Positions 23,155 through 36,312 of a stretch of 64,000 bases of DNA are shown here, piece by piece. A model generated the notes under the pieces. The model made no database searches, was not told the origin of the DNA, and saw only the letters and a list, made by a program, of their open reading frames with translations. The DNA is from Brienomyrus brachyistius. Lineage: Eukaryota; Chordata; Actinopteri; Osteoglossiformes; Mormyridae. The stretch is from the NCBI RefSeq assembly GCF_023856365.1, contig NC_064540.1, positions 4,461,501-4,525,500 on the forward strand, given 5' to 3'. Both the position numbers and the translations under genes were made by a program. The stretch's first letter is position 1. The number at the start of each line of letters is the position of its first letter.

Positions 23155-25512
23155 GCATAAATGCAGATATTTTCCTTCTCCTCTGCGCACAGGAAAATAT
23201 CGTTTACAGCTGTCCAGAAGTATGAGGTAACAAGCTTTAGATGCATTTACCCAAATTTGGGACATGACATGTCTGACTCAATGGTTCCAGGCAACGTAAG
23301 AGCTGTGAACTTAGATGTCATGATGCACTTGACCCAACATTGATTTGAGTTCTTTGTTACTTGTTCTGCATTAGCACTACGGACTTACATTATGGGCAAC
23401 GCAATTTGACAGCTTCTGATTCCTACTTTGTGTAAGGGCCAGTAAATTAGATATTGCAATTGATGCTAGAAATTCTGACCTGAGCAAGTCAATGTATTTA
23501 CAAGCTTCTGTTCTTCGAAAAGCCTTTTCTTTAAAGTTCCTCACTGGCCAGGCCATGGTCCGTGGTTTAATTGCCTTAAACCGTTTGCACATCTACAGCC
23601 AACTGAGTGAAGCTGACAGAAAGAATCTACTGAGCTTCCTATAGAGATTTTTTTTTCTCTCCCCAAACAAGCTTGTCCAACAACACAAACTGAAATTTCC
23701 ACCACTGAAATTCACCATGAAAATATTCAAGACGAAAAATAGTGATGCTTCATTACATCAGTTGCTCAGTTTCATTATAAAAACATTGTACTGTAGCTTT
23801 GTTTTAAAAATTGAACAATAGAAGCTGAAGTTAAAAGAACCTGAAAGCTGAAAGCACTCGTAGGCTGAGAAATTCGGCATTCCTTGAAATCTGAATAAAA
23901 ATACACCTTTAGAAGTCAACCGCGAACCGCATATACCGTCACATGTGACACTAAGAACCAGATGATATGCAGCCCCTGAACGTCTGTACATGTAAACCCA
24001 CCAACTGCGGTACCAATCACAGGGAAATAGGAACGATCGGAGCTGTTCTTAACAGCGCATATTAAGTGGGCAACAAATACGCACGCTGTGAGCCAAGCAC
24101 TATCAAATTATCCGAATCTGTCAAAAAGTGTTTCTCGGAAGCGTTTAATCCATTATCCTCGCACGAGTGTCACGGTGCCAGCCAGTTTCGTTGCTTTCAT
24201 CCCTCGTTGTTTTGTCATATTCCGAGAAGTGGTCCCCGTTTCATACCCTCACATGAATTTGTTTTCAGCGACCACTTTTAAACTACAACAAATGAAAACA
24301 TCAAAAGTGCCGTAACTGTTGGTTTTGAGTGGATCGCCTCTCATATTTTGCAATGAGGGTTTTCAAATAGTTTCCAAAAGACTCCGGAAGCACAAACTGC
24401 CATCAAGGTTTATTGACAACCAGAAACAAACAAGTCACCCCTGGAATACTTAACTATGTATATCTCCCCTATAAATGTTTTTTTTTTCTTGGATAGAAGA
24501 TTGATAAGGGGATAGAAGAAGATTATAGCTACGTGCGCAAGCTTTCGTTTCACACTCGAAATGAGACTTTCGACGATATGAAATGGAATCCTCACGAAAC
24601 AAACCGTGTGATTTGTTGTGCAGTGACTGTCGTAACAGGACGCGGTGGCTCCGAGTTCCAAGTGTTACTTCGGGCCAAAATGTCATTGAAGTCCAATTAT
24701 AGTTGCCATTATTGGACTGAGAGAGTAATCTGCCATGAGTGATAGGCAATTGAGCCAGCTCTCCTCACCACCCTATCCCACCACACACCGTTTTTTAGTG
24801 ATGCTATCTTCCCTCCTTAATCTAATATGCTTTTGCAGTTAAGACGGAAACACTTAAGCATCTCTGTGTGCGAGTCACATGTGCAGGAGAACAGTCTGTG
24901 CATCAACCAGTAATCATATAGATATGATGCAGTGTATATTCTTCAGGGACATGGAGGTGCAGTTAATGGACATTGAGCATTTCATGGTGTGGTGTTGATC
25001 TCAGGAGATGGATTCAGAGTAAATGCGACAGGGAACTTCTGCACCACTGCGATTCATATCTCAAAAGAACCACTTAGCCCAGGACTAAAGAATTGAGTGA
25101 CTTTGAGAAATTATGTTGCATCGATGTCTTAGGATGTATTTTTTCCATATTAATTGAGTTCGGCAGCGCTGGAATAATGGAGAGGACTAAATTACTATTT
25201 GTAGTAAATACCCTTTAAAGCAATTATGTTCTGCGAATTCAGTGAAATTGTACTATTCACACCTTTTAGCTGTGAAGTTTAATCATGTTACTGGGAGCTA
25301 CAGTTCATAAATAAAACATCACTAATTTCTGTTGATTTGATTTGTTTTATATTTAAATGGCTGATACCATTTTTCGTCTATCTGGAATGTAATAGTTATA
25401 CCTCCAGTTCAACATGCAAATGATTAAATTTGTTGCTGCAAAAGTAATGTATCTTGTAACACTATCCTTTGCAAGGCCTTAATGTTCATGCTACTTACTG
25501 GATTTCCACCCA
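23155..25512. other. non-coding; candidate regulatory block at 23360-23600
   Basis: No gene. The 23360-23600 part is non-repetitive and uninterrupted (for example CTTACATTATGGGCAACGCA, GGTCCGTGGTTTAATTGCC) and may be a conserved element. The rest is unremarkable. Confidence 0.28.
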
Positions 25513-25608
25513 CACATCCGTCCTCTATCCTGGAGCCTATCCCAGGCAGCACTGAGCAAACAGCAGGGTTACACCCTGCATGGGATGCCAGTCCGACACA
25601 GGTACTCA
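25513..25608 (-). mobile_element. V-SINE 3' fragment, minus strand
   Basis: Minus-strand reading gives TGTGTCGGACTGGCATCCCA, CAGTGCTGCCTGGGATAGGC and TCCAGGATAGAGGACGGATG, a V-SINE tail. Head absent. Confidence 0.72.
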
Positions 25609-27444
25609 AGGGATTTTTGTTTGAGCTTAATGACCATCATTTGCATTTGTAAAAACAGCAGTTAAATTTTGGCACACACATCTGAGCAGGTAAGGAGACT
25701 GTGCATCATTTCAACAAAACCATGAAACGGTGAACCGTGGAAACAACACAAATAAACACACACTTTATACACAGGATGAATGAAAGAATTCTTTTGACTG
25801 GCTGGACCTCAGTCATAGTAAGAAGTCTGAAGTGATGGGTCCTTTGTCATGATATTTTAAATGGACTCTCAATTACATTAACATTTGTAAACAGGATTGT
25901 GTCAGTATCTCTCTTCTGCCACAATTTGGTAAAAAAAAAACATACATATTATTATGGTTATTATTAATGTCTTCTAACTGTAACTTCAATAAGGTTTTGT
26001 ACACAGACCTTTCATCTTTACTATTGGACAAAGACAAATGTTTGCTGCGACAATTAATATTTGCGAGCTGTCTTGGATTTCTGAAGGAGATGAAGCACCT
26101 GTAGACTGACAAAGCTACTTTAGGGAGAACATTCATGGAAGATGTTATAGATGGGGAAAAAAAGATAGATAGGCAGTGCAGAAAAATTGTTGTGGAAGCA
26201 ATTACTCTAGAACATCACACAGGCTGGTGATTACCATGTTGTCTCTGCTTAGCACTTAGCCGTCGGTCTGTTTAAACAGCTGATTTATTTAGATGAACTG
26301 CAAGTGAAATCATTTGGTAACTGATTCTAAGGTCTGTGACTCCTGCAATCGTTCTCGTTCAGTGTATAGTGACCAATATTGAATTGATCAAACATAGGAA
26401 TATCGCCAGTATATCTTCCTTTAAAATCTGCTGCGGCATTTATCCGCTCGTCCCATCATTCTTGAAAAGCCTATTTCCGTAAAAAGGGCAGGCGACATAA
26501 TTACGTTACGAAGATTTCACTTCTCGTGCCAGTCTGGTGAAGTCTTTGGATGGTTTCGTTTGCTCTTTACACTTAGACCCATTTCATCTGCAGCAGTCAT
26601 ATTGCCACTAGACTGAAGCATTAGTAACTATAAGAAAAAATATTTACTGGCAATTTTGTCAAGATGATTTATTCTTGTTTGATATCCGTGTCATTATGTC
26701 CATTTGCATTGCTGTGCAGAAGAGCATCCGTTAAATGAATATGCATGCTGTAAAAATGCAACTTCCAAAAGGGATTTATTTTTATATTTACTATTAAAGT
26801 TGTTGTCCTGTTTACTCTGTGAGATGTTAATTGTTACGTGAATGAGTCTAATCACCCTCCGAACATAAAGTGATGTGTGGAAGAGTTATAGTTATAAAAC
26901 AGTCGCAGTAGACAATATACAATATGTTACGCAGTAGTGCAAATGTATAAGTAATTGTTACGTTAATCATACTGACCACATTTACCATGTATGTATTTGC
27001 AGTGATTAAATGACAATACGTCAATATGTTAATCATTAGTCAATGGAACACCCAAACATTAACAGTAATTCAATGTCATATAATTAAAATCTATATACAT
27101 ATCTCAACTAGAGTCTAGAAGTTGAGATAGATTCCAGTAAATTGAGCAAGGTGGGTGGATTTTACCTCGCGACCAAGGCGAACCAATAGAGCAGGAGAAT
27201 TGTGTTTGTTGTACGTTTAAGCTCGGTTTGTTGGTGTTTTGTGACCAATCAGGACTTAGAAGTCCTTATAGGGAATTGGGAGTTATGGTTTATCAACTGG
27301 TTGCTTTTTGTGCTCTTGGGCAGTGTTGTTTGGGGTAGATTATCTTAGTCAACCAGCATTGATTGCAAACTCAACAGAGCAGAGCAGAGGGAATCTACCT
27401 GACTGGTCTGATGAGGTCCAGAGAGGGGGGCTGTTTGAGCAGAT
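25609..27444. other. non-coding; candidate regulatory block at 26400-26640
   Basis: No gene. 26400-26640 contains retained CpGs (GGCGACATAATTACGTTACG) and non-repetitive sequence that could be conserved. The remainder is AT-rich. Confidence 0.28.
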
Positions 27445-27769
27445 ACAGTACTGTGCAAGTCTTAGGTATTCAAAAGAAAATGACATTTAAATGATCTCTG
27501 GTTTGCTGCAAAACTCTTTTATGTCTGTCGATGTGTGTCAGTTTATCCATTTCAAAACCTCTCCAATTATATTTGCAGCAACCATCCAATATAGCATATT
27601 ATTTTTCCACTGGGCCACTTGCACATCTTGTTTGCCTAATCAATACCTCATTGACGTATTTAACTAACTATCAAACTAAGTAACTAATTGAGCTGGCGGT
27701 GTAACGTAACAAATACATGGAATGGCTGGGGTGCCCCTGAGGAGAGGTTTGGGAACTGAAACAGTGTTC
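27445..27769 (-). mobile_element. repeat family Y, copy 2
   Basis: Reverse-complement match to 12517-12826 across its whole length; it starts at ACAGTACTGTGCAAG and ends at TTTGGGAACTGAAACAGTG. It is the best guide to the family ends. No open transposase frame and no target duplication identified. Confidence 0.72.
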
Positions 27770-28440
27770 ATCTACCCATCCAACTAGATAGTAACTTTCT
27801 GAAGCAAAGCAGAAATTCTTGTTTTTAGTTTTACTGTCAATTTGCGTAATTTCTAATGTTAAATTGTGTTGTTGTTGGTTTTTTTTTTGTGAGCAACTTT
27901 ACACTTGCTGCACAGATAAAAAGCTTTAAACATTTTCTTTAACTGCCTAAGACTTCTTCTGTGGGTCTCTACCTCCTTTCCAGATTATTTTTCCCCAGTG
28001 AACCTGCATAACTAAAGACCCGTGTCCACTATGAGATTCCTTGGCCAGCGGGGGTCATGTAGCAGTTAAGTGTTTTAAACAAATATTGTCAATTCAAGTG
28101 CCCAGTGCTGCCACACTCTCATACCCTTCAATGGTGTTAATATTCCATTCTGCCGCTCTGTGTTCCATGAGCGCTAGTAACATCACACTTCCGGTCATTG
28201 AATGTCCCTAACAGCTCCCTTCTTTGTTGGAAGACATTGTGTAGCTCTTGCTCCAGTCCTGCTTACACTTATAACCTGGCCACTGACTGAATTCGCAGCT
28301 TAGCTGCACTTACGTCTAGTCGACTGCTTGACAGATGTATGTTTGTGTGATATCTGCATCACTTTTACATCGCCTTTGGAAAAATCTTCTGATAAATAAA
28401 ATACATGTAATATATTCCGGTTCTGTATGTTATCAGTACT
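27770..28440. other. non-coding stretch, no gene seen
   Basis: A CTGCCTAAGACTTCTTCTG word near 27941-27959 recalls the end of family Y but is too short to call. Otherwise nothing recognised. Confidence 0.45.
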
Positions 28441-28640
28441 ATACTACTTCTGTACTATTTGCAATGCAATGCACTGACTATTTATTGCATATTTGTGTTT
28501 TGTCTGCTCTCTTACTGCAGTGTCCTGTATTGCGCTGCTGCCTGTCCTGTTGTCCCCATACACCTGTCCCCAATCCTGCAACTGTGGCATAAGAATTTCA
28601 CTCTGCTCCAATAAAAGTTCAGACTTGAACCGTGAACATA
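28441..28640 (+). repeat. possible LINE 3' end fragment
   Basis: Low-complexity run TGTCCTGTATTGCGCTGC ... CATAAGAATTTCACTCTGC ... CCAATAAAAGTTCAGACTTG has the layout of a fish LINE 3' untranslated end. Diverged, with no duplication. Confidence 0.45.
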
Positions 28641-28964
28641 GCTTGAATAGCCCCGGTAACACGCCCAGTCGTAATATGCTCTGAATAAAAGTGTCAGCTA
28701 AGCAATTAGTTTGAAGCGCAAACTTCCGGAAGATTCATGTTGAGTTTTAAACTTGAGACCGGAGACTTTTGAGCTCTCACCCAGCTTTATGGTTTCAGCT
28801 GCTCTTGTTTTAAATCACGTTTAAAAAATGTGAGTTTGTTCCACCATGATATACGGGAAGTGACAACGCACTGTCAGTCCAGGTCATGTGGCGTAAAATA
28901 TGAGGGGTGTCAAATGTCAGCCATAAGGACCAAAGCAGAGGCAGCCCAGTCAGGAAGGGTGTTC

Positions 28965-29222
28965 ACTGTCCTCTTCCAGATGGTTATCCAGTAGAGGGTC
29001 ACAGGGAGTCTATCCCAGGCAGCACTGGGCACAAGGCAGGGAGACACAGTGGGTAATTAGCAACACCTATTAATCTAACTGACTGCCTGCATTTGGAGGA
29101 GGCAAACAGATGTACCAAGAGGGACAACACACACAAGCACCAGACACACACAGCAGGGGAGGGATCTGAACCCTAACACCTGCAGGTGCACGGTGACAGC
29201 AATGGTCACTGAGCCACCCGTA
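28965..29222 (-). mobile_element. decayed V-SINE, minus strand
   Basis: Minus-strand reading begins CGGGTGGCTCAGTGACCATT (A-box region), has GTTAGGGTTCAGATCCCTCC (B box), a decayed centre and the tail CCTTGTGCCCAGTGCTGCC, TGGGATAGACTCC, TACTGGATAACC. Full-length layout but strongly diverged. Confidence 0.68.
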
Positions 29223-30954
29223 ATGCTTCACTTTTACTATCCGTGGAAACACAATCCATCCAACCATCCATCCCCTCATCCATTATACATCATGCACCAT
29301 GCAGCCTATCCTATTTAATAACCAAGCATGAGGTCTGTACTACCTTTTGAAAGGAGACATTTTGGTTACCATGACACCGCACAGATATTTGATATGGGCA
29401 GTATAGAACATGTCCACTGCGTTGATTGTCTTTTCCAGAGAGCGCTTTGCTATCATGACAGTTATAGCCCCAACCGCTCACTATATTGTATGGGTTTCAC
29501 TCCGGTGAGAAAATTGCGTCAGGGTGAGTGAGGGCAGACAGCTGTCCATTAAGCACCAGTGAGGTGTGAGTCAGCACCGCGGACAACAGCGGCGTGCCTC
29601 ACCCATAGCCCAGCCATGCTACCTCTCTAAGGAACTGGCGGGGGGGAAGTTGCACGCGCGGCTAGCCGTTAGCATTGGTCTTACGGGCTGAGGGGCAGTT
29701 AAGACAGTACTACGTATTTTGCATTCCTCAGCAAATACGCTAGATGCCATCTGGAAGGATGGATCAGCTGGGTGCACAGTAGCGCCACCTACAGGAGGGC
29801 ACCTCCTATTTCTACCTAGCATGGTAATCCTGCTTGGTATCAACTTCTTGTCAATATATCGACCCATTAAATCATGTACGTTTCCTTGCTCTTGTCCTGA
29901 ATACCTCGGAAATTGTCCTTGCGTGACCTCAAAGAGTTCTGTACTTGTGATCCATATTGTGGAATCACCTAGCTGTTTTTGGCATTACTTTTTTAAAAAT
30001 TAAAAATTTGGCAGTAATGCTTATAAACAATCAAAGAATGTTTACAAATATCATACTTTGGATGATTAAGTAACTGGAGCAACAGCTGACGAAAGTTCTG
30101 CAATCTCAAAAAAAAATTGGAAGTGTTTCCACAATTTGGGGCCTTAGTGTACGCATTCTGGGAATCCCGGAGTCCAGTTTCCGGCACTCATGAATCACCC
30201 AGCAGGACAGTCGGGGAGCGTCTCCCTCCAGCGGTAAAGCCTGGCCATCTCCTTTAATTGGAGTATGATCTTGAGCAGGAAACAGGTACCTGGATCCCCC
30301 TTGGAGCCAGGAGGTGAGAAGAAGTGAACAGAAAATTGAGTCATGGGTTCCGCCCCACTGCCTCCGTTACTGGATCACTGCACAGAGGCCCAGATACATT
30401 CGGGAATATCAACCCATTAGCCAACGTTTGCCATAATTGGAACATATACCCCGTAATAAGATGACCAATCTATCGAGTCACAGTGTCCCCGTTCTTCAAA
30501 TCTGTCACCAGCATTTCAGCCAATTTTCGGGTTAATAAATACATATTAAAGAACTATTTCTTCAAGCGTCTGAGACAGAGGTATGTGGGTTACAGTTACA
30601 GCAATTTTATACTCACCCTGAAGCGTACGATATATGTATTTTTAAGAAAAATGGGCAAAAGCCTTTTTTTACAGTTATTTCTCATTCATTAGAGGCAGCT
30701 ACTGTAACTAGTGAAAAAAGTGAACCCGATAGTATATTAATAAAAGCATCTGTTTCGAGTGTACTGTATTCACTTATTCATCTTCTGCAGTCAGTTGATT
30801 ATACAAAAAATAGGCAGTTTTATTATACATGGCTATAACATTCTTCCATGGATTATGGTGATTATGTTTTACAAAAGTGCGGTAAGAGTATTTAGGGTAT
30901 GGAAATTGTTTGTAAATTATTAAAACAAGACATACATTTGATTGGGGCAGCATG
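29223..30954. other. non-coding stretch, no gene seen
   Basis: No supported gene. Contains one good CTCF-like motif at 29781-29795, listed separately. Confidence 0.5.
29781..29795 (-). promoter_or_regulatory. CTCF-like motif
   Basis: Minus strand CCTGTAGGTGGCGCT fits the vertebrate CTCF core. Occupancy unknown. Confidence 0.4.
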
Positions 30955-31115
30955 TCAGCTCAGTGAGTAACTGCTGCTTCACTGCAGGGTTGCCAGTGTT
31001 TCCCCGGCTTGTGTCGAGTTTTTAATCTGGATTTTCACACCGGCTGCCTGAATTTCCATAATCTGAAAGTATGCTGCTCGGGTGAACTTTGAACTGAAAC
31101 AATGACCGGATGAAC
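30955..31115 (+). mobile_element. decayed V-SINE 5' part
   Basis: GGGGCAGCATGTCAGCTCAG resembles the tRNA-like head and TGTGTCGAGTTTTTAATC the start of the V-SINE core. Strongly diverged. Confidence 0.45.
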
Positions 31116-31171
31116 GGCTACTGAAAGCACTTTTAATGAACAAGCTGGTTGTTGGTTACCCCTGTGCCCAG

Positions 31172-31186
31172 TGCGCCATCTGGAGT
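31172..31186 (-). promoter_or_regulatory. CTCF-like motif
   Basis: Minus strand ACTCCAGATGGCGCA fits the CTCF core form with AGATGGCGC. Confidence 0.35.
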
Positions 31187-31916
31187 CACAGGACAATTTT
31201 CACAGCCTGGTGCAGTCGGGATATTATACTGTATTAAGATTACAGAGAGAGATGACAACCCGGAACTCAAAATTGGCTCAGTTACATCAATGCAAAACCT
31301 TAAACCCTGACAAAATGCCTAAGCACCTGTTCACACGGAAGTTCATGAATCCCTGGGTATCAACCCCTAACCTGTAATTGGGGGAGGGGGGAGATCAGAG
31401 CCCTTTTGGGAAACCCCTTCTTAAACTGTCTTAGCACTAAATTGCTAAAGTCCTTTAGAAGAAAAAGACTCTTAAAGCAGCGGACTTTCCTGCCCTACCT
31501 CCTTCAACAAGAAATTTGCGTTAATTCAATAACTGAGCTTGTGTAATATACCAGCCAGTTTCCAATAACCCTAATTGGCCAAGAGGCTACAGAAAGTGGA
31601 CGGACAGTTTATAAAATGCCAATTATACTGTTCAAAAATATGGCCAGGCTCAGCTGTGTTGAGCGTTATTACTTTAGCGGTCCAACCCAGTATTTAGCAG
31701 TTGCTTCTACATGAGGGAGAGCGTGACCATTGTGGAAAAAATGGGGCAGAATATTAATGTTATTACGTGACTTGGAGCCGATTCTGCTATCGATGTGCAT
31801 TTATTTAAGGTCGATCTCAATGTATTTGTGCATGAGGTACTACTAGGGAAGTAGGGTAAATATTTTTACTGCCTGTAGCGCAGCTAATCAATTATCGCAT
31901 CAAGACAGTGTGATAC

Positions 31917-31931
31917 TGCGCCTCCTGGTGG
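31917..31931 (-). promoter_or_regulatory. CTCF-like motif
   Basis: Minus strand CCACCAGGAGGCGCA is a near-consensus CTCF core, the best match in the window. Confidence 0.45.
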
Positions 31932-33939
31932 ATGAACCAGGCAAAAACATGTCCATCTACGGCTTTTTCTGAAATTGGCCAAATTGCCTACTTAAATGTT
32001 ACATCTAAATCATCCTGCATCCCTGTGTATTTGTGTTTGTGTTTTTTTTTTTTCAGAAAAGACAATGATTTTGAGTTTATTTGAACAGAAATGTTATTTT
32101 TCTTAAAAATGTAACATTTGTGTGGCAAAATGAATGAATCACTCTTGATTTAAGCTTCTGCATTGTACTTCTTGCTATAGACATACACATTCCCAGGTAC
32201 AGAGCTTGACTGCAATTAAAAGCCGGCCTTGATCTCTGGGGTCCCCCACAGTAAAATGGTTTGGGGGTGGGGGGGTCAGAGGGGATGATCAAGGTGTTGA
32301 TCACTGTTGCTGAGCGATATTTTTTTTTGACATACCCACACACCAAGAAAACTCCCAGTATGGCAGATGAGCAGATCCAGTCTTGCCCGTGTGCAACTGC
32401 AAGTAAATATATGTGAGCCTGGTGGAATTACCTGATATTCTGCATTAATTGTTCCTAAAATGTGATCAGATCTTCATCTGAGTTACAGTAATAAACAATC
32501 TGTTTCAAGCAGTGACACATATTATTGTATCGCTCTTGCACATACTGAATACATCATTCAGTCTTTCACGGTGTAGGTTGGTCAAAGTATACGCAACCAG
32601 GCCAATGACTTGAACAAAAGCTAAATGGAGTCAGCAGTTAGCAAACTCAGTCAGTGAAGTGAGATCAGAGGTCTGGCTTACAGCTACTTTGACTTATAAA
32701 AGCACTGAAAGGTTCTGAGTTTGCGGTGAGTGAAACGTGCACCCAGGTATCCCTGCTGCTGGACAGGGAGGCGTGTTTCTGGGAATATCTAATACGAACA
32801 TCTCATCTCAGTGATGATAATACCTCCGATACACTTTGTGTTGTATTGATGCTACCAGCATGGCATGTCATTTACTATGTCTGCCTTTATATTTCTGCAG
32901 TGTAAAAATTAGATCTTGGCATGATTTATTGGGATGATTTATGTATTCACTTCCCCCAAACTAAATACAGTACAAGGAAGCCTCCGAATAAGGGATCCCG
33001 GTGAAAAATGAGCCGTTATCGGAGGTATTTTATGTCGGTGGAGGACTTATGGAACTGTACTTATCTGATTTTATAGGTCCATATGCTGGGAGTCGATTAA
33101 ATGACCATTTCAGATTGTACATTTATGTGATTAATCTACGATGAATTCCCTTGTGTGCAAAGCCTTGATTATTTTCTGATTAATGTCCTTCAACTAGAGA
33201 GATGAAATAGCAGAGGACATACTGGGACATAAAGGTAAGTTTTAAGCAAACAATGACGGGAAAGAGCAAATCCCAGCTGCCTTTCGTGTCGGTCTCAGGT
33301 TAAAAAGAACCTGAGTGATTCAAGTGCACATGCTGTAATTCAGAAGCATATTATTTGAATTTAATTACCCTAAAAATTACATGACGGGAAGCGCACAACA
33401 ATTAACTTGACAATTAACTTATTCAGAAATGACTTGTCCGGAATTGAGAGCTCAGCATTTATTAATTGCAAGATGAAATACAACCAAAACGTTATGATCA
33501 TTTTTTTTTCTTTGAAAAGTGTCTTTTTTGTGTCTTGCTTTTCCATTGCTTCACTATGTAATTGCTGCACATTTCTACAAGCCGTACCCTGTGAATTGAG
33601 CACTATCATTGCAAGCGGATTTTGTGATTTTCCCAAAATATGGCGATCTCAATCCTTCAGTTTAATCCCCACCCCACCATAAAGAAAAATATATATTATT
33701 ATTACTAGTCATTTTTAATATTGGTTCCCATATTCTGTTTCCTTGATCTTGGAAATTACATTAAAGCTCACTAAGGTTTAATTTTGAAGTATAACAGAGA
33801 GTATATCACTTTATGGATGTAAATGATTATATATCTTCTGTTATACTGCCCAAAGCATTTAATATGTCTCTAAGAGAAATCTAATAATGTCTCTGATAAT
33901 GCCCGGAACTCAAATGATGAGATGTCATCCCATATTGGA

Positions 33940-34045
33940 AGACGTTTACCTCCAGGGTTGTGGGTGGGACTCCTTCTCTGGCTCTGTGCGTGACCATGTG
34001 TGTGGAGTTTGCGTGTTGTTCCCATGTTCAGGTAGAGGTCTGCAG
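33940..34045 (+). mobile_element. V-SINE core fragment
   Basis: CTCTGGCTCTGTGCGTGACC then TGTGTGGAGTTTGCGTGTTG and TTCCCATGT match the head-to-core junction of a V-SINE. Ends unclear. Confidence 0.55.
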
Positions 34046-34299
34046 TGTGAGGCCTCAAGATCTATGTCTTCACATGTCTTAGGACTGGTTGTGACTAGCT
34101 CACCAGGTAAGGGGACTGGCTGTGGAGATAATTATATCAATAAACCCGATTTAGGGCAAAAATCAGATTATCACCCAGCTTTGGAATGCGAACATGCCTG
34201 CTACCTGGACTTCAAACACCAGAGGAATTGTTTTACTGCTAAGGGAGGGCGGGGCGTAACCTAACACAGGGTTAAATGTAACTCTGGCCTTTTACATCG

Positions 34300-34665
34300 T
34301 ACCACCTGGTCGAGCAGGAAATGCATCTAACACAAGGAAGGTGGACCATGGATGGGAGAACTATGACAGAAAATAAACACAAAAAACCCCCAAAAGTACA
34401 AACACTGAGGACAAAAGTCCAAGAAAACCCGGAGCAGGTGAGGCTGTGATTTTCCAGCCTCGAACCCATGACCCCCAGCCGCACACTCAGCCCACAATGC
34501 TGCATGGAAATCTGGGCAACAGGGAAAACGTACTAGGGAAGGCTAGGAACTAAGGCAGGGGCAGGGGGAGGCAGAATAGCCAGCAATGCCTGCTGGCCAA
34601 ATGTGAAAGGACCATAGAGGTGAGGGCCGGACTGTACAGACCCTGACAGAGCCGTACCGGTTTAT
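34300..34665 (-). repeat. possible tRNA-like interspersed repeat, minus strand
   Basis: Minus-strand GGGGGTCATGGGTTCGAGGC looks like a pol III B box, with GCAGCATTGTGGGCTGAGTG upstream as a possible A-box region. The downstream part is T-rich. Family unknown. Confidence 0.38.
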
Positions 34666-36044
34666 GTAAATAAAAGAATAGACTTTGATAGGGCTGTCAA
34701 ATTGCTCCTCCTATCAGCCTGACATTTTCATTCCAGCCCAATTGTACTGTATATTTCGATTGATTCAGTTAATTAATTGTTAATTATAAATTCTGTCATT
34801 TCAATGTCTGATTTTTCTATTTAAAAACGCCCTGATGAAGCATACAGAGAAAATGCTAAAATTCAGATATGCCTTTTTTATTTTGCACTATCCATTCGTA
34901 GAAATGATGAATAAGCATATTAAGTAATTAAAAGATGTTGGTGCACATAAATCTAGCCATGTCACTCTTCAAGATCTGCATTTGTTTTCATATAATAGAA
35001 TAAAAAAAAACAGATGTTTCCATTAAATTAAGTTACTGTTTCTTTAAATTAAAGCAATTGCTTCAGATTCTGTCAGGTGCTTTGTAATGCACTGTGTTGT
35101 GTTCTATTTCATTGTATCGATCTCTTGGAACTGAGCATTAAGAATGAGAACGACGAACTGATGGTGGGTAATGTCAGATGACAACTGCCCCCAGCATAAA
35201 TAAATAAAGCTGCATATTAAATTTTAAATATACACTCTGTAAAACTGTGTGCCCTGTGCATTTTTAGAGGCATCTGCGGGCTACTTTTCCTATTATCAGT
35301 ATCTTCTGGTGGAGAGGTGCTCCAGACACCTTAATGGTTTCTTCTGACGGGGGAAATTTGTCAAGACCAAACTTTGGCTGGTACTATGCAAAGATTTGTG
35401 AGAAATCTGACAACTTGCCTGAGATGTCTTCAGCTGCTATCATCATTATTATTTTCAGTTCACTAGATGTTCTGTCAAAGAGCTAAAGTATCACTAGCTT
35501 CAAGTTCCACTCGAGAGAGCGAGGCACAGTATACTTCCAGTCATACTATCCTCCCGATCTCCTGCCGTCACCCCACAAACACTCACACATCTACCTTAGT
35601 GTCTGGGGTTTCAAACCTTCCACTAGACTGGATGCAGGTAACCTTACCAGTCCTGGGTTCCTGGTTATGATCTTCATCTGATGCTCCTCCAAGGTGTCCT
35701 GCAGCTTCTCACATTCTCCTAATGCATTCCTCCACTGGAACAACCAAACATCTAGCTCGAAAAGAAAGCTCTCAGGGACTGAACCATGGAATTTGAGACC
35801 GTTTCAAATTATTTAGCAAACCATTCTGTGATTATGTGCTTTATGATATGTGTAGTATTGTGGAGAAAGTCTTAGAACACCAAAGAGAATTGTTTACAGT
35901 TATTTGTCTGAGCCATAAGATAAATTCACTCAGATAAAACACGATCTAACATATATAACGTACAAATGAACTGTGATACAATAAAAAAATAACATTTTCA
36001 TCAGTTCTCAATTAATTTAACTTGTTGCATATTTAGGAAGACAG
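34666..36044. other. non-coding stretch, no gene seen
   Basis: AT-rich DNA without supported genes or repeats. Confidence 0.5.
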
Positions 36045-36312
36045 AACTTTGGTTCCGAAACTGCTTCTCCGACACTCCTCAGCCGTGTGTTAAATCTCAC
36101 CACCAGCTCACTTAATTACCATGATTAGTTAACTTCTTGAAGTATTGATTGGTCAAACAAGTTGCGCTAGTGGTCGAGTTCAATAAAAACATGGGCAAAC
36201 TGGATGGTAACAGAAAATACTGTAGCGATTCAAGAAAAAGCTACGCTGATATATTTTGGCAGATGTAAAATAGTTTCACACCAACATACAGTAAACACAG
36301 TTTTCTGTATAT
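36045..36312 (+). mobile_element. repeat family Y, copy 3 (diverged)
   Basis: Shares GGTTCCGAAACTGCTTCTCC, TCTCACCACCAGCTCACTTA, AAGTATTGATTGGTCAAACA and GCGCTAGTGGTCGAGT with copies 1 and 2; the second half is shorter and more altered but keeps CACCAACATACAG and CACAGTTTTCTG. Confidence 0.65.

Larger units (their letters stand above)
31116..33939. other. non-coding stretch, no gene seen
   Basis: Largely unique, AT-rich. No exon with splice support and no assignable repeat. Two CTCF-like motifs are listed separately. Confidence 0.5.

Noticed and set aside
27941..27959. Fourth copy of repeat family Y
   Set aside because: Only about 19 bases resemble the family end, with no adjacent match.
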